A stretch of 64,000 bases of DNA, from positions 248,001 to 312,000 of the forward strand of contig NZ_JABAFC010000001.1 of NCBI RefSeq assembly GCF_012843435.1, written 5' to 3'. The first letter of the stretch is position 1. Each line of letters starts with the position of its first letter. The stretch comes from Psychrobacillus sp. BL-248-WT-3 (GTDB lineage Bacteria > Bacillota > Bacilli > Bacillales_A > Planococcaceae). The translations under genes and the position numbers were made by a program. The notes under the pieces were generated by a model. The model had not been told where the DNA came from, searched no databases, and saw only the letters and a program-made list of their open reading frames with translations. This document shows, piece after piece, positions 42,572-50,958 of the stretch.

Positions 42572-44008
42572 ATGGTTGTAGGAGAAATAAGCCATAAACG
42601 AAATCTGATCATTATTGGGGGTGGACCAGGAGGATACAGCGCGGCTATACGAGGTGCTCAGCTTGGCCTTTCCGTTACTTTAATTGAGCAAAAAAACCTG
42701 GGAGGAGTGTGCTTAAACGAGGGTTGTATACCTTCAAAGGTTTATACTTTTGCAGGCTCGAAACGTTCCGAGTTGGATCAGCTAGCTATGATTGGTATTG
42801 GTGCGGATCGAAGAGATATAGATATCCAGAGATTGCTTGAATATCAAAAGGATGTAATCGGACAGCTGAGGTCAGGTGTAGAGAGGCTTTGCCAGGCGAA
42901 TAAGGTAGAAATCGTTCAAGGGAAAGCTACGTTTATAGCAAAGCATAAAATTGGTGTGGAAAATGGTCACCAATTCGATATGTATGAGTTTGACCAAGTA
43001 ATTATCGCTACGGGCAGTAAAAATATACTTCCTAGCTATATAAAATCTACGGGTCCTCATGTGCTATATCCGTTTGAGTTTTTTCAACTAAGCAAGCTGC
43101 CTGAACATGCAATCATTGATGGTCAAGACTATATTGCCCTAGAAGCGGCCTCATGCTTTGCAGCGCTTGGCACACAAGTTACCTTATTAATAGATTCCGA
43201 TACTGGGCTACCTTTTGATGAATCGGTCAATAAGGAGTTATTAAGAATATTTAAAAAGAGAAAAATAAAAGTAATAGAGAAAAAAGAGACTATTGGTACT
43301 CAGAATGATATAAACGGTATCTCTGTTACGGTGTTAACCAATCAGCATAAAGAATTGACAATTGAAGCTTCTTATTTAGTCGTGCCTGAGCTTAGGGTCT
43401 CAAACATAGAAGAGCTTGGGTTGAAGCGTCTGGGCATGGAGTTAGATGTAAATGGATTTATCCAAGTAAATAATCGTTTGGAAACTTCTATCAATAACAT
43501 ATATGCAGTTGGAGATGTAACAGGTGGTCCACTGCTTGCTTGGAAGGCTATCAAGCAAGGAAAAGCGGCAGTATCATTCATAGCTGGAGAAAAACCAGAG
43601 GTGGACTTAACAATCGTACCCACTTGTGCTCATACAATCCCCCCGGTAGTATCTGTTGGTTTAACGGAACAACAGGCAAATAACCTGGGACTTTCTGTAC
43701 GTACAAGTAGATTTTCCCTTGGCAGTAATGGTTATTCCACAATTACTGGGAAAAGAGATGGATTTATAAAGGTAATCTCTGATTCTACGACCGAAGTAAT
43801 TCAAGGAATTCATATGATTGGCGATGGCGCTATCGAATTGTCAGGCTCCTTTTTACAACTATTAGAGATGGCTGCGAAGGAGGAGGATATAAAATTTCCA
43901 AATTACGTGCACCCAGGCATAAATGAGGCACTACTGGAATCTGTGGAAGGATTGCTTGGACAAGCGATTCATCTAGCTCCAGTAAAGAAGGAAGTGGTAA
44001 TTGGTTAA
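42572..44008 (+). CDS. Dihydrolipoamide dehydrogenase (E3)
   Basis: 478-aa FAD-dependent disulfide oxidoreductase that reoxidises the E2 lipoyl group. The FAD site is IIIGGGPGGYSAA, and the redox disulfide is GGVCLNEGCIPSK near residue 45 (Val replaces the common Thr). The second FAD motif is NIYAVGDVTGGP near residue 310 and the C-terminal catalytic His-Glu is in HPGINEALLE. A dedicated E3 in the operon completes the complex. It starts directly after the E2 stop. Confidence 0.9.
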   Translation: MVVGEISHKRNLIIIGGGPGGYSAAIRGAQLGLSVTLIEQKNLGGVCLNEGCIPSKVYTFAGSKRSELDQLAMIGIGADRRDIDIQRLLEYQKDVIGQLRSGVERLCQANKVEIVQGKATFIAKHKIGVENGHQFDMYEFDQVIIATGSKNILPSYIKSTGPHVLYPFEFFQLSKLPEHAIIDGQDYIALEAASCFAALGTQVTLLIDSDTGLPFDESVNKELLRIFKKRKIKVIEKKETIGTQNDINGISVTVLTNQHKELTIEASYLVVPELRVSNIEELGLKRLGMELDVNGFIQVNNRLETSINNIYAVGDVTGGPLLAWKAIKQGKAAVSFIAGEKPEVDLTIVPTCAHTIPPVVSVGLTEQQANNLGLSVRTSRFSLGSNGYSTITGKRDGFIKVISDSTTEVIQGIHMIGDGAIELSGSFLQLLEMAAKEEDIKFPNYVHPGINEALLESVEGLLGQAIHLAPVKKEVVIG

Positions 44009-44076
44009 ATTACGGCTGTAAACTATTTTACCAGAAGCTTGTTATATAACTAAAAGAGTCGGAGGGGGAAATAAAC

Positions 44077-45051
44077 GTGAAGAAGAGATGGAAGAGTCTT
44101 TTAACTGTATTAGCTAGTGCATCCTTGTTACTTGCTGCCTGTGGAGATGAGGTAGATGAAGCTTCTTCGTCCAAAACCTATAATATTGGAGTTACTCAAA
44201 TTGCGGAGCATCCATCCTTAAATGCAGCTTATGACGGCTTTAAAAAGGCTTTAGAGGATGCAGGGATCGAGGCAGAATACGAGTTTCAAAATGCGCAAGG
44301 AGACGGTAATAATAACACAACTATAGCTACAAACTTAGTTAGCTCCAATGTAGATTTGATCTTTGCAAACTCAACAGGAAGTGCTCAAGCTGCACTTAGT
44401 GCAACGCAGGACATTCCGATTGTATTTACATCTGTTACAGATGCAGTTGGTGCAGAGCTAGTCGAATCGATGGAAAAGCCAGGTGGTAATGTCACGGGTA
44501 CTATTGATTCCCACCCGGACGCTATTGCTAATACTATGAAATTTTTAAAAGAAGAGCTTGGTGCAACGAAAGTAGGAATGGTATTTAACTCCGGAGAACA
44601 AAATTCACGCTCTCAGGTAGATTCCGTTAAAGAGTTATTGGAAGACATGGATATGACGGTTGTAGAAGCCTCTGTAGCTACAACTGCCGATGTAAAACAA
44701 GCAACGGAATCACTTATAGGAAAAGTCGATTCTATGTATATTATTACAGATAACACAGTTGTTTCCGCTCTAGAGTCGGTAATCTCGGTAGCAAATGAAA
44801 ATAAAATTCCTGTGATGGTGGGAGAATTTGATTCGGTTAAGCGTGGTGGCTTAGGAGCATATGGATTTGAATACTTCGATATTGGTTATGAGGCTGGTCA
44901 GATGGCAGTCAAAATATTAAAAGGTGAAAGTAAGCCTGCTGATATCCCTGTTCAAGTACCTCAAAAGCTTAAGCTAATTATGAACAAAGAAACTGCAGAT
45001 ACAATCGGTGTTGATATTAAAGACGAGTGGAAAGCTGAAATGAGCGAATAA
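44077..45051 (+). CDS. ABC transporter substrate-binding lipoprotein (TrpX-like)
   Basis: 324 aa. The lipobox LLAACG at residues ~18-23 shows a lipid-anchored extracytoplasmic protein. The PF04392-type fold is recognisable: GVTQIAEHPSLNAAYDGFKK, LIFANSTGSAQAA, PIVFTSVTDAVGA and MVGEFDSVKRGGLGAYGF. This family includes tryptophan/tyrosine-type binding proteins. Together with the permease and ATPase genes that follow, and the aromatic catabolic genes around, uptake of Phe/Tyr or an aromatic acid is likely. It starts with GTG behind GGAGGGGGA. Confidence 0.82.
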   Translation: MKKRWKSLLTVLASASLLLAACGDEVDEASSSKTYNIGVTQIAEHPSLNAAYDGFKKALEDAGIEAEYEFQNAQGDGNNNTTIATNLVSSNVDLIFANSTGSAQAALSATQDIPIVFTSVTDAVGAELVESMEKPGGNVTGTIDSHPDAIANTMKFLKEELGATKVGMVFNSGEQNSRSQVDSVKELLEDMDMTVVEASVATTADVKQATESLIGKVDSMYIITDNTVVSALESVISVANENKIPVMVGEFDSVKRGGLGAYGFEYFDIGYEAGQMAVKILKGESKPADIPVQVPQKLKLIMNKETADTIGVDIKDEWKAEMSE

Positions 45052-45068
45052 CGAGGAGGTGATTCTTT

Positions 45069-46115
45069 ATGTTTTCAGCAGTATTCGGCTCAATGGAACA
45101 AGGAATCATTTATGCGATTATGGCACTTGGAGTGTATATCTCATTCCGAGTGCTAGATTTTCCAGATCTGACGGTTGACGGTAGCTTTGTTATAGGGGCA
45201 GGGACTGCCGCTACGATGATTATACTTGGGTATCATCCAGTTTTGGCAACAACTATGGCTATATTAGCAGGCTTTATAGCAGGTTGTATGACTGGGTTGC
45301 TGCATACGAAGGGTAAGATAAACCCCCTTCTATCTGGAATATTAATGATGATTGCATTGTACTCGATTAATTTAAGAATTATGGGACTCACCTCTGAAAA
45401 CTCTATAGGTCGTCCTAATATTCCACTGTTGAATGCGGAAACCCTTTTTGTTCAGTTCCAATCATTTTGGAGTGGGCTTGGCATAGATTCCGCTCTTAAT
45501 AGCTTTTTGCAAATGCTTGGAGTAGAAAGAGTTCCATCTACATGGGGAACCATTTTTCTTATGGCTATAGTAGTAATCCTTATTAAAATCATCGTAGATT
45601 GGTTTTTAAAGACCGAGATAGGCTTAGCGATCAGAGCTACTGGTGACAATAAGAAAATGATCCGCAGTCTATCAGCCAATACAGATACTTTAATCATTAT
45701 AGGTCTTGGTTTTTCTAATGCCCTTGTTGCTTTCTCAGGGGCCTTAATCGCGCAGTACGCTAAATTTGCAGATATTGGCCTTGGGATTGGGATGATTGTC
45801 ATTGGTCTTGCTTCGGTGATTATTGGGGAAGCTATTTTTGGAACAAAAACGATTGTCCGTACAACATTAGCTGTAATAGCTGGAGCGATAATTTATCGTA
45901 TCGTACTTGCACTGGCTCTCCGTTTAAACTTTTTGGATACAGGTGATATGAAGCTTATCACCGCGGTAATTGTTATAGGAGCATTAGTGCTACCACAGTT
46001 TTTAGAAAAGAAAAGAGAGAAAAATAGAAAGGCAAAGCGACATTCTGAAAGACTTCGAGAAAACCAATCCTTATTGAAGGAGGGGCCAGCTATTGTTAAA
46101 GCTCAATCAGATTAA
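45069..46115 (+). CDS. ABC transporter permease (TrpY-like, BPD_transp_2)
   Basis: 348 aa with about nine hydrophobic segments. Family features are YIAIMALGVYISFRVLDFP-like start, the DLTVDGSF motif near residue 38, and IGLASVIIGEAIFG near residue 245, as in permeases paired with PF04392 binding proteins. A long charged cytoplasmic C-terminus (KKREKNRKAKRHSERLRE) overlaps the start of the ATPase gene. GAGGAGGTG precedes the ATG. Confidence 0.85.
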   Translation: MFSAVFGSMEQGIIYAIMALGVYISFRVLDFPDLTVDGSFVIGAGTAATMIILGYHPVLATTMAILAGFIAGCMTGLLHTKGKINPLLSGILMMIALYSINLRIMGLTSENSIGRPNIPLLNAETLFVQFQSFWSGLGIDSALNSFLQMLGVERVPSTWGTIFLMAIVVILIKIIVDWFLKTEIGLAIRATGDNKKMIRSLSANTDTLIIIGLGFSNALVAFSGALIAQYAKFADIGLGIGMIVIGLASVIIGEAIFGTKTIVRTTLAVIAGAIIYRIVLALALRLNFLDTGDMKLITAVIVIGALVLPQFLEKKREKNRKAKRHSERLRENQSLLKEGPAIVKAQSD

Positions 46116-46890
46116 TAAGCTTTTTAATGAAGCAACACCAGATGAAAAGGTAGCATTAGACCAAATTAACCTTGAGCTCCGTCCGGGTGACTTTATGACA
46201 GTCATTGGCAGTAACGGAGCAGGTAAATCAACTATGCTTAATATGATATCGGGCGCTCTATCTCCAGATTTCGGAACAATAGAGATTGAAAAAAAAGATG
46301 TTACGAAGATGCCTGAATATAAACGCTCTCAAATGATTGGTCGAGTTTTTCAGGACCCGATGGCTGGTACCGCTCCGACGATGACTATTGAGGAAAATCT
46401 TGCGATGGCCTATTCAAGAAATAAAAAAAGAAGTCTCAAAATTGGTGTCGATAAAAAAAGGCGTGAATTTTTTCGGACCTCTCTTGAAACGTTACATCTC
46501 AACTTAGAAAATCGACTAAATGCAAAAGTCGGGTTGCTGTCTGGTGGAGAAAGGCAGGCACTTTCCTTATTAATGGCAACCTTTACAAAGCCGGCCATTT
46601 TACTTTTAGATGAGCATACAGCAGCACTCGATCCTTCCAGGGCAGAACTCATTACGAGTTTAACAAAGGAACTGGTGGAAAAGGATAAGTTGACGACGTT
46701 GATGATCACGCATAATATGCAGCAGGCTTTAGATTTAGGTAATCGATTAATAATGATGGATAAAGGTCAAATCATTTTACAAATAGATGCCGAGGAGAAA
46801 AGAACTTTAACAATTAATAAGCTTATGGATGAATTCCAACGAATCCGGGGAGAGAAGTTAACAAGTGATAAAGCATTGTTATCGGTTTAA
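46093..46890 (+). CDS. ABC transporter ATP-binding protein (TrpZ-like)
   Basis: 265 aa. Walker A is GSNGAGKST near residue 37, the signature LSGGERQAL near residue 150 and Walker B AILLLDEHTAALDP near residue 172. It powers the importer formed with the two preceding genes. It starts with TTG 7 nt after AAGGAGGGG, inside the 3' end of the permease gene, so translation is coupled. The hpa genes follow immediately. Confidence 0.88.
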   Translation: MLKLNQINKLFNEATPDEKVALDQINLELRPGDFMTVIGSNGAGKSTMLNMISGALSPDFGTIEIEKKDVTKMPEYKRSQMIGRVFQDPMAGTAPTMTIEENLAMAYSRNKKRSLKIGVDKKRREFFRTSLETLHLNLENRLNAKVGLLSGGERQALSLLMATFTKPAILLLDEHTAALDPSRAELITSLTKELVEKDKLTTLMITHNMQQALDLGNRLIMMDKGQIILQIDAEEKRTLTINKLMDEFQRIRGEKLTSDKALLSV

Positions 46891-46902
46891 GGAGGTATGC
46901 AG

Positions 46903-47685
46903 ATGAATTCAGCAAGCATAAAGCTTCGTCATCTAAACGCGTTAAAAACAGTTGAGGTGGATCCTGTAACTAATTCGTTTTACTTAAATGGACAAAGAAA
47001 TGGGCTAAAGGATTACCCTGTTGCTTCACCCGTTTGTGGGACAGTGTACGGAACTATACTTAACTATAAAGAAGATCTCACAGCTATAGAAGAGCAGCTT
47101 CATCAAAAACCTTATGCTGCTCCTCCTAACGCACCTATCTTGTATATAAAACCGGCAAATACAATCAATTTTCATGGTGCTCCTATTCCTATGCCAAAGG
47201 GGTTCTCTACACTAGAAGTTGGAGCATCGTTAGGAGTAGTTATCGGTAAGAAGGCAATTGCTATAAAAAAAGAGGATGCATTTTCTTATATTGCTGGTTA
47301 CACGATTGTAAATGATGTCAGTATTCCACACGATAGTATTTTCCGACCAGCGGTGCCATACAAGGCAAGGGATGGTTTTTGTGCCATTGGACCTTGGATT
47401 ATAGATGCCAAAAATATTATGGATCCAAATTCCTTTACGATAAAGGTCTATATAAACAATGAACTCCGGTTAGAAAAAAACACGTCTACTCTAGTGCGCC
47501 CAATTGCTAGATTGCTAGAAGAAATAACGGAGTTTATGACGTTAGACGTTGGGGACCTCCTACTGGTCGGAATTCCTACAGCTTCTCCTAAAGTACACGT
47601 AGGAGATCAGATCAGAATTGATATAAGCGAAATAGGATCATTAGAAAACTATATGATGGATGAGGAAGAGGGGTGTTTCCTATAA
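46903..47685 (+). CDS. hpaG1: 4-hydroxyphenylacetate degradation isomerase/decarboxylase, N-terminal-half homologue
   Basis: 260-aa fumarylacetoacetase-family protein that matches the N-terminal half of E. coli HpaG (VCGTVYGTILNYKEDL ... YAAPPNAPILYIKPANTI ... SIPHDSIFRPAVPYKARDGF). The FAH acidic metal-binding residues are less obvious than in the partner. HpaG decarboxylates and isomerises 5-oxopent-3-ene-1,2,5-tricarboxylate. Here the two halves are separate genes with a 13-nt overlap and may form a heteromer. ATG 46903 is 6 nt after AAGGAGGT. Confidence 0.85.
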   Translation: MNSASIKLRHLNALKTVEVDPVTNSFYLNGQRNGLKDYPVASPVCGTVYGTILNYKEDLTAIEEQLHQKPYAAPPNAPILYIKPANTINFHGAPIPMPKGFSTLEVGASLGVVIGKKAIAIKKEDAFSYIAGYTIVNDVSIPHDSIFRPAVPYKARDGFCAIGPWIIDAKNIMDPNSFTIKVYINNELRLEKNTSTLVRPIARLLEEITEFMTLDVGDLLLVGIPTASPKVHVGDQIRIDISEIGSLENYMMDEEEGCFL

Positions 47686-48440
47686 AAAGAGCTAGAGTTG
47701 CATATGGTGGTGCTATTTATAATGCAAGTGAATATGACGCTAGTCTTCAGCTTGAGGATGGTAGGATTGTGAACCAGGATGAGGTTACATGGTTAACACC
47801 CCTTAACCCGCGAACAACGTTTGCTTTAGGTCTTAACTATGCCGATCATGCTGCAGAATTAGCTTTTGATGCCCCTTCTGAACCTCTTATCTTTCTAAAG
47901 GGACCTAATACATTTGTAGGTCATAACGGGTTTACCAGACGACCATCAGATATAACTTACATGCATTACGAATGCGAGCTTGCTGTTGTAATCGGTAAAA
48001 AAGGCAGATATGTAAAAAAAGAAGACGCTTACGACTATGTGAAAGGCTATAGTATAGCAAATGATTATGCATTTAGAGATTATCTTGAGAACTATTACCG
48101 ACCAAATCTTCGTGTGAAAAATAGGGATGGCTGTACTCCGCTTGGACCATGGTTAGTGGATAAGGAGGACATTTCAGATCCAATGAATCTTCCATTATAT
48201 ACGTACGTTAATGACAAGCTCGTTCAAAAGGGTAATACGAAGGATATGATATTTGATATTCCAACACTTATTGAATATATCAGTAGCTTTATGACCTTAA
48301 CTGAAAATGATGTCATTTTAACCGGGACACCTAAAGGCTCGGTGGATACTAAAGTGGGCGATCATATTGTGACCGAAATTGAAGGAATTGGTCGCCTAGC
48401 AAATACTATTATAGGTGATGAGACATTCATGAAGAGTTAA
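47673..48440 (+). CDS. hpaG2: 4-hydroxyphenylacetate degradation isomerase/decarboxylase, C-terminal-half homologue
   Basis: 255-aa FAH-family protein matching the C-terminal half of HpaG (FALGLNYADHAAEL ... PNTFVGHNGF ... YMHYECELAVVIGK). The metal-binding Glu pair lies in HYECELAVV near residue 105, then NDYAFRDYLENYYRPN and LTGTPKGSVDTKVGD. It is the likely metal-dependent decarboxylase partner of the preceding protein. It starts with GTG inside that gene behind GAGGAAGAGG. Confidence 0.88.
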   Translation: MFPIKRARVAYGGAIYNASEYDASLQLEDGRIVNQDEVTWLTPLNPRTTFALGLNYADHAAELAFDAPSEPLIFLKGPNTFVGHNGFTRRPSDITYMHYECELAVVIGKKGRYVKKEDAYDYVKGYSIANDYAFRDYLENYYRPNLRVKNRDGCTPLGPWLVDKEDISDPMNLPLYTYVNDKLVQKGNTKDMIFDIPTLIEYISSFMTLTENDVILTGTPKGSVDTKVGDHIVTEIEGIGRLANTIIGDETFMKS

Positions 48441-48458
48441 TACGGGAGGGGAATTGAT

Positions 48459-48839
48459 TTGCCTCATTTTATTGTAGAGTACACAGACAACTTAAAGGAA
48501 GACATTAATGTGGAGCAGCTATTAAAAGATGTTCATCAAATACTTATAGCTAGAAATGATACATTCCCAATTGGAGGAATAAGGTCGAGAGCAATAGAGC
48601 TAACAGACTATCGAGTGGCTGATGGGTTAGAGGATGATGCATTTGTACATGCCACATTAAAGATTGCTGCAGGTAGGTCTGAAGAAATCAAGGCAGAAGT
48701 ATGTGACGCTATATTCGAGGTTATTAAAGCTCACTTCGATGAAACGATGAATAAAAGATATTTAGCACTGTCTATGGAATTGGTTGAATTTAGTGATTCA
48801 GGAACATACAAACAGAACAATATTCATTCTCGTTTTTAA
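48459..48839 (+). CDS. hpaF: 5-carboxymethyl-2-hydroxymuconate delta-isomerase
   Basis: 126-aa CHMI of the tautomerase superfamily. After removal of the initiator Met, Pro1 (start MPHFIVEYTDNL) would be the catalytic base. The internal motif IGGIRSRAIEL and the C-terminal LSMELVEF are typical. It isomerises the product of HpaE. It starts with TTG behind GGGAGGGG and is the last gene before an 84-nt gap in the operon. Confidence 0.9.
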   Translation: MPHFIVEYTDNLKEDINVEQLLKDVHQILIARNDTFPIGGIRSRAIELTDYRVADGLEDDAFVHATLKIAAGRSEEIKAEVCDAIFEVIKAHFDETMNKRYLALSMELVEFSDSGTYKQNNIHSRF

Positions 48840-48866
48840 ATATCGTCATGCTTTAAATCATATATT

Positions 48867-48902
48867 ATTTCATATATTTTCGTTTATTTTGTTCAGAAAA
48901 TT
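48867..48902. promoter_or_regulatory. Candidate regulatory sites before hpaB
   Basis: In the only sizeable gap inside this part of the operon, ATTTCATATATT (48867-48878) is the reverse complement of the motif beside the GntR gene. TTTGTTCAGAAAATT (48888-48902) matches the CodY box at 12 of 15 positions. A secondary promoter here is possible. Confidence 0.35.
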
Positions 48903-48923
48903 CGGATTTAGGAGGTAGTAATT

Positions 48924-50408
48924 ATGGGTGCTCGAACAGGGAAGGAATACATCCAAGGTGTGAAGGATCGTCAAACAGAGGTGTGGATTCACGGAGAAAA
49001 AGTAGAGGATGTGACTACTCATCCAGCTTTTAAAAACGTGGTAGAAAGTGTAGCGGGTTTATATGATCTCCAGCATGAAAAACCAGAGAAAATGTTATAC
49101 AAATCACCAACTACCGGAGATAAGGTGGGGCTTTCCTTTATCGCACCGAAAACAAAGGAAGATTTGTTTAAAAGAAGAGAAATGCATAGTGAATGGGCAG
49201 CTTTTTCGGGTGGAATGATGGGTCGTTCACCTGATTATTTAAACACGAGCATTATGGCGTTTGGAACAGCAAGTAAGTTCTTTGCACAGGAGGGCGGCGG
49301 GAGTAAGCAATTTGCTAAAAATGCAGAAGATTATTATGAATATGCGAGAGAGAACGACATCAGTCTTACGCATACACTTATTCATCCGCAGGTGAACCGA
49401 TCCATGCTGACACAATCGGAACAAAAGGACCCTTTCTTATCTGCACGTATTACTAAAAAGACGACAGATGGAATTATCATAAACGGTTGTCGCCTTCTAG
49501 CTACCTTAGGGGGAATAACGGATGAATTAGTCGTCTTCCCATCTACTATAAATCGAACTCCCGGTACAGTGGACGATCCATTTGCCTTTGCATTTGCTAT
49601 TCCAAACAACACGCCAGGCTTAAAATTTCTCTCTCGCGAATCTTTTGATTATGGAAAGAGTAAATGGGACCATCCACTAGGTGCTAGATTTGATGAAAGT
49701 GATGCGATTATATCGTTCGAGGATGTTTTAGTGCCTTGGGAGAGAGTCTTTGTTTGTGAAAGCACCGATATTTGTAATCGTACGTATGCAGAAACGAATG
49801 CCGTTATTCATATGACGCATCAAGTAATCTCTAAAAACGTTGTGAAAACTGAATTTATCCTAGGTGTAGTTATTAGCATGATGGAGGCCATTGGTATCGA
49901 TAAGTTCATGCATGTAAAGGAAAAGGCTAGTGAAATCATGGTGATTCTAGAGGTGATGCGCTCTCACTTATACCGAGCAGAGCATAACGCAAAGATAGAC
50001 CAATATGGCAATATGACTCCAGACTTCGAACCGTTGAATGCCGCTCGAAACTGGTTCCCTAAAATGTACCAGCGTATGAATGAAATTATCAAAATTTTAG
50101 GTGCCTCAGGATTAATGGCATTGCCAACTGAAGCAGACTTTAGCAACGATGATGTAGGTTCTTTAGTACATCGCTATACTCAGGGTGCAAATATAAATGG
50201 GGAAGAACGTGTGCAGCTGTTCCGTTTAGGCTGGGATATATCCATCAGTGCATTTGGAAATCGACAAGCTCTATATGAATATTATTTCTTTGGAGATCCG
50301 GTTCGTATGTCCAATGCTTATTATGATAACTTCAATAAACAACCGTATAAGGATATGGTGACTAGCTTTCTAAATAGAGCCAAAAAGGAAGCAGGCATAC
50401 TTTCATAG
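48924..50408 (+). CDS. hpaB: 4-hydroxyphenylacetate 3-monooxygenase, oxygenase component
   Basis: 494-aa FADH2-dependent monooxygenase of the HpaB family. Visible family features are the N-terminal TGKEYIQGVKDRQTEVWI, HTLIHPQVNRS near residue 153, the flavin/substrate region WDHPLGARFDESDAII near residue 250, and the C-terminal YTQGANINGEERVQLFRL. It hydroxylates 4-hydroxyphenylacetate to homoprotocatechuate using reduced flavin from HpaC, encoded next. TTAGGAGG precedes the ATG. Confidence 0.93.
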   Translation: MGARTGKEYIQGVKDRQTEVWIHGEKVEDVTTHPAFKNVVESVAGLYDLQHEKPEKMLYKSPTTGDKVGLSFIAPKTKEDLFKRREMHSEWAAFSGGMMGRSPDYLNTSIMAFGTASKFFAQEGGGSKQFAKNAEDYYEYARENDISLTHTLIHPQVNRSMLTQSEQKDPFLSARITKKTTDGIIINGCRLLATLGGITDELVVFPSTINRTPGTVDDPFAFAFAIPNNTPGLKFLSRESFDYGKSKWDHPLGARFDESDAIISFEDVLVPWERVFVCESTDICNRTYAETNAVIHMTHQVISKNVVKTEFILGVVISMMEAIGIDKFMHVKEKASEIMVILEVMRSHLYRAEHNAKIDQYGNMTPDFEPLNAARNWFPKMYQRMNEIIKILGASGLMALPTEADFSNDDVGSLVHRYTQGANINGEERVQLFRLGWDISISAFGNRQALYEYYFFGDPVRMSNAYYDNFNKQPYKDMVTSFLNRAKKEAGILS

Positions 50409-50435
50409 TAAAGATTTTCATAAAGGAGTGTATCC

Positions 50436-50918
50436 ATGCAACAGCTTAAAAATGAAATAGATAATCAGTTATTCCGAACGATAATGGGCAGCTTTGCAAC
50501 TGGAGTTACGGTAATTACTACACAAGTAGAGAACGAAGTTTATGGCATGACAGCGAATGCATTCATGTCAGTTTCTCTAGAGCCTAAGCTAGTGGCTATA
50601 AGCATAGGAGACCAAGCTAAAATGCATTCTTATATAAACTCATCTAAACGATTTGCCATCAATATTTTGACTGCTAACCAACTGGAGCTTTCGAAGCAGT
50701 TTGCCGGGCAGTTGAATTCGAACCTGGAAGTAGCATTTGATTACTATCAGGAGCACCCTATTTTAAAGAACTCACTTGCAGTTATCACATGTGAGTTGTT
50801 TAACCAAATAGACGCAGGCGATCATACTATTTTCATCGGAAAAGTAATAGGGGTAAAGCACGAACCAAGTGAGCCTCTCTTGTTTTTTGGAGGTAAATAC
50901 CAAGAGTTAAACAAATAG
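50436..50918 (+). CDS. hpaC: Flavin reductase partner of HpaB
   Basis: 160-aa short-chain flavin:NAD(P)H reductase (FMN-binding split barrel). Signature segments are IMGSFATGVTVITT at the N-terminus, GMTANAFMSVSLEPKLVAIS near residue 38, and DAGDHTIFIGKVIGV near residue 128. It supplies reduced flavin to the preceding oxygenase. The ATG follows AAAGGAGTG, 27 nt after hpaB. Confidence 0.92.
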   Translation: MQQLKNEIDNQLFRTIMGSFATGVTVITTQVENEVYGMTANAFMSVSLEPKLVAISIGDQAKMHSYINSSKRFAINILTANQLELSKQFAGQLNSNLEVAFDYYQEHPILKNSLAVITCELFNQIDAGDHTIFIGKVIGVKHEPSEPLLFFGGKYQELNK

Positions 50919-50958
50919 TTGGAGGAAGAAAATAAAGGGTTGAAAGGAGTCGAATAAA

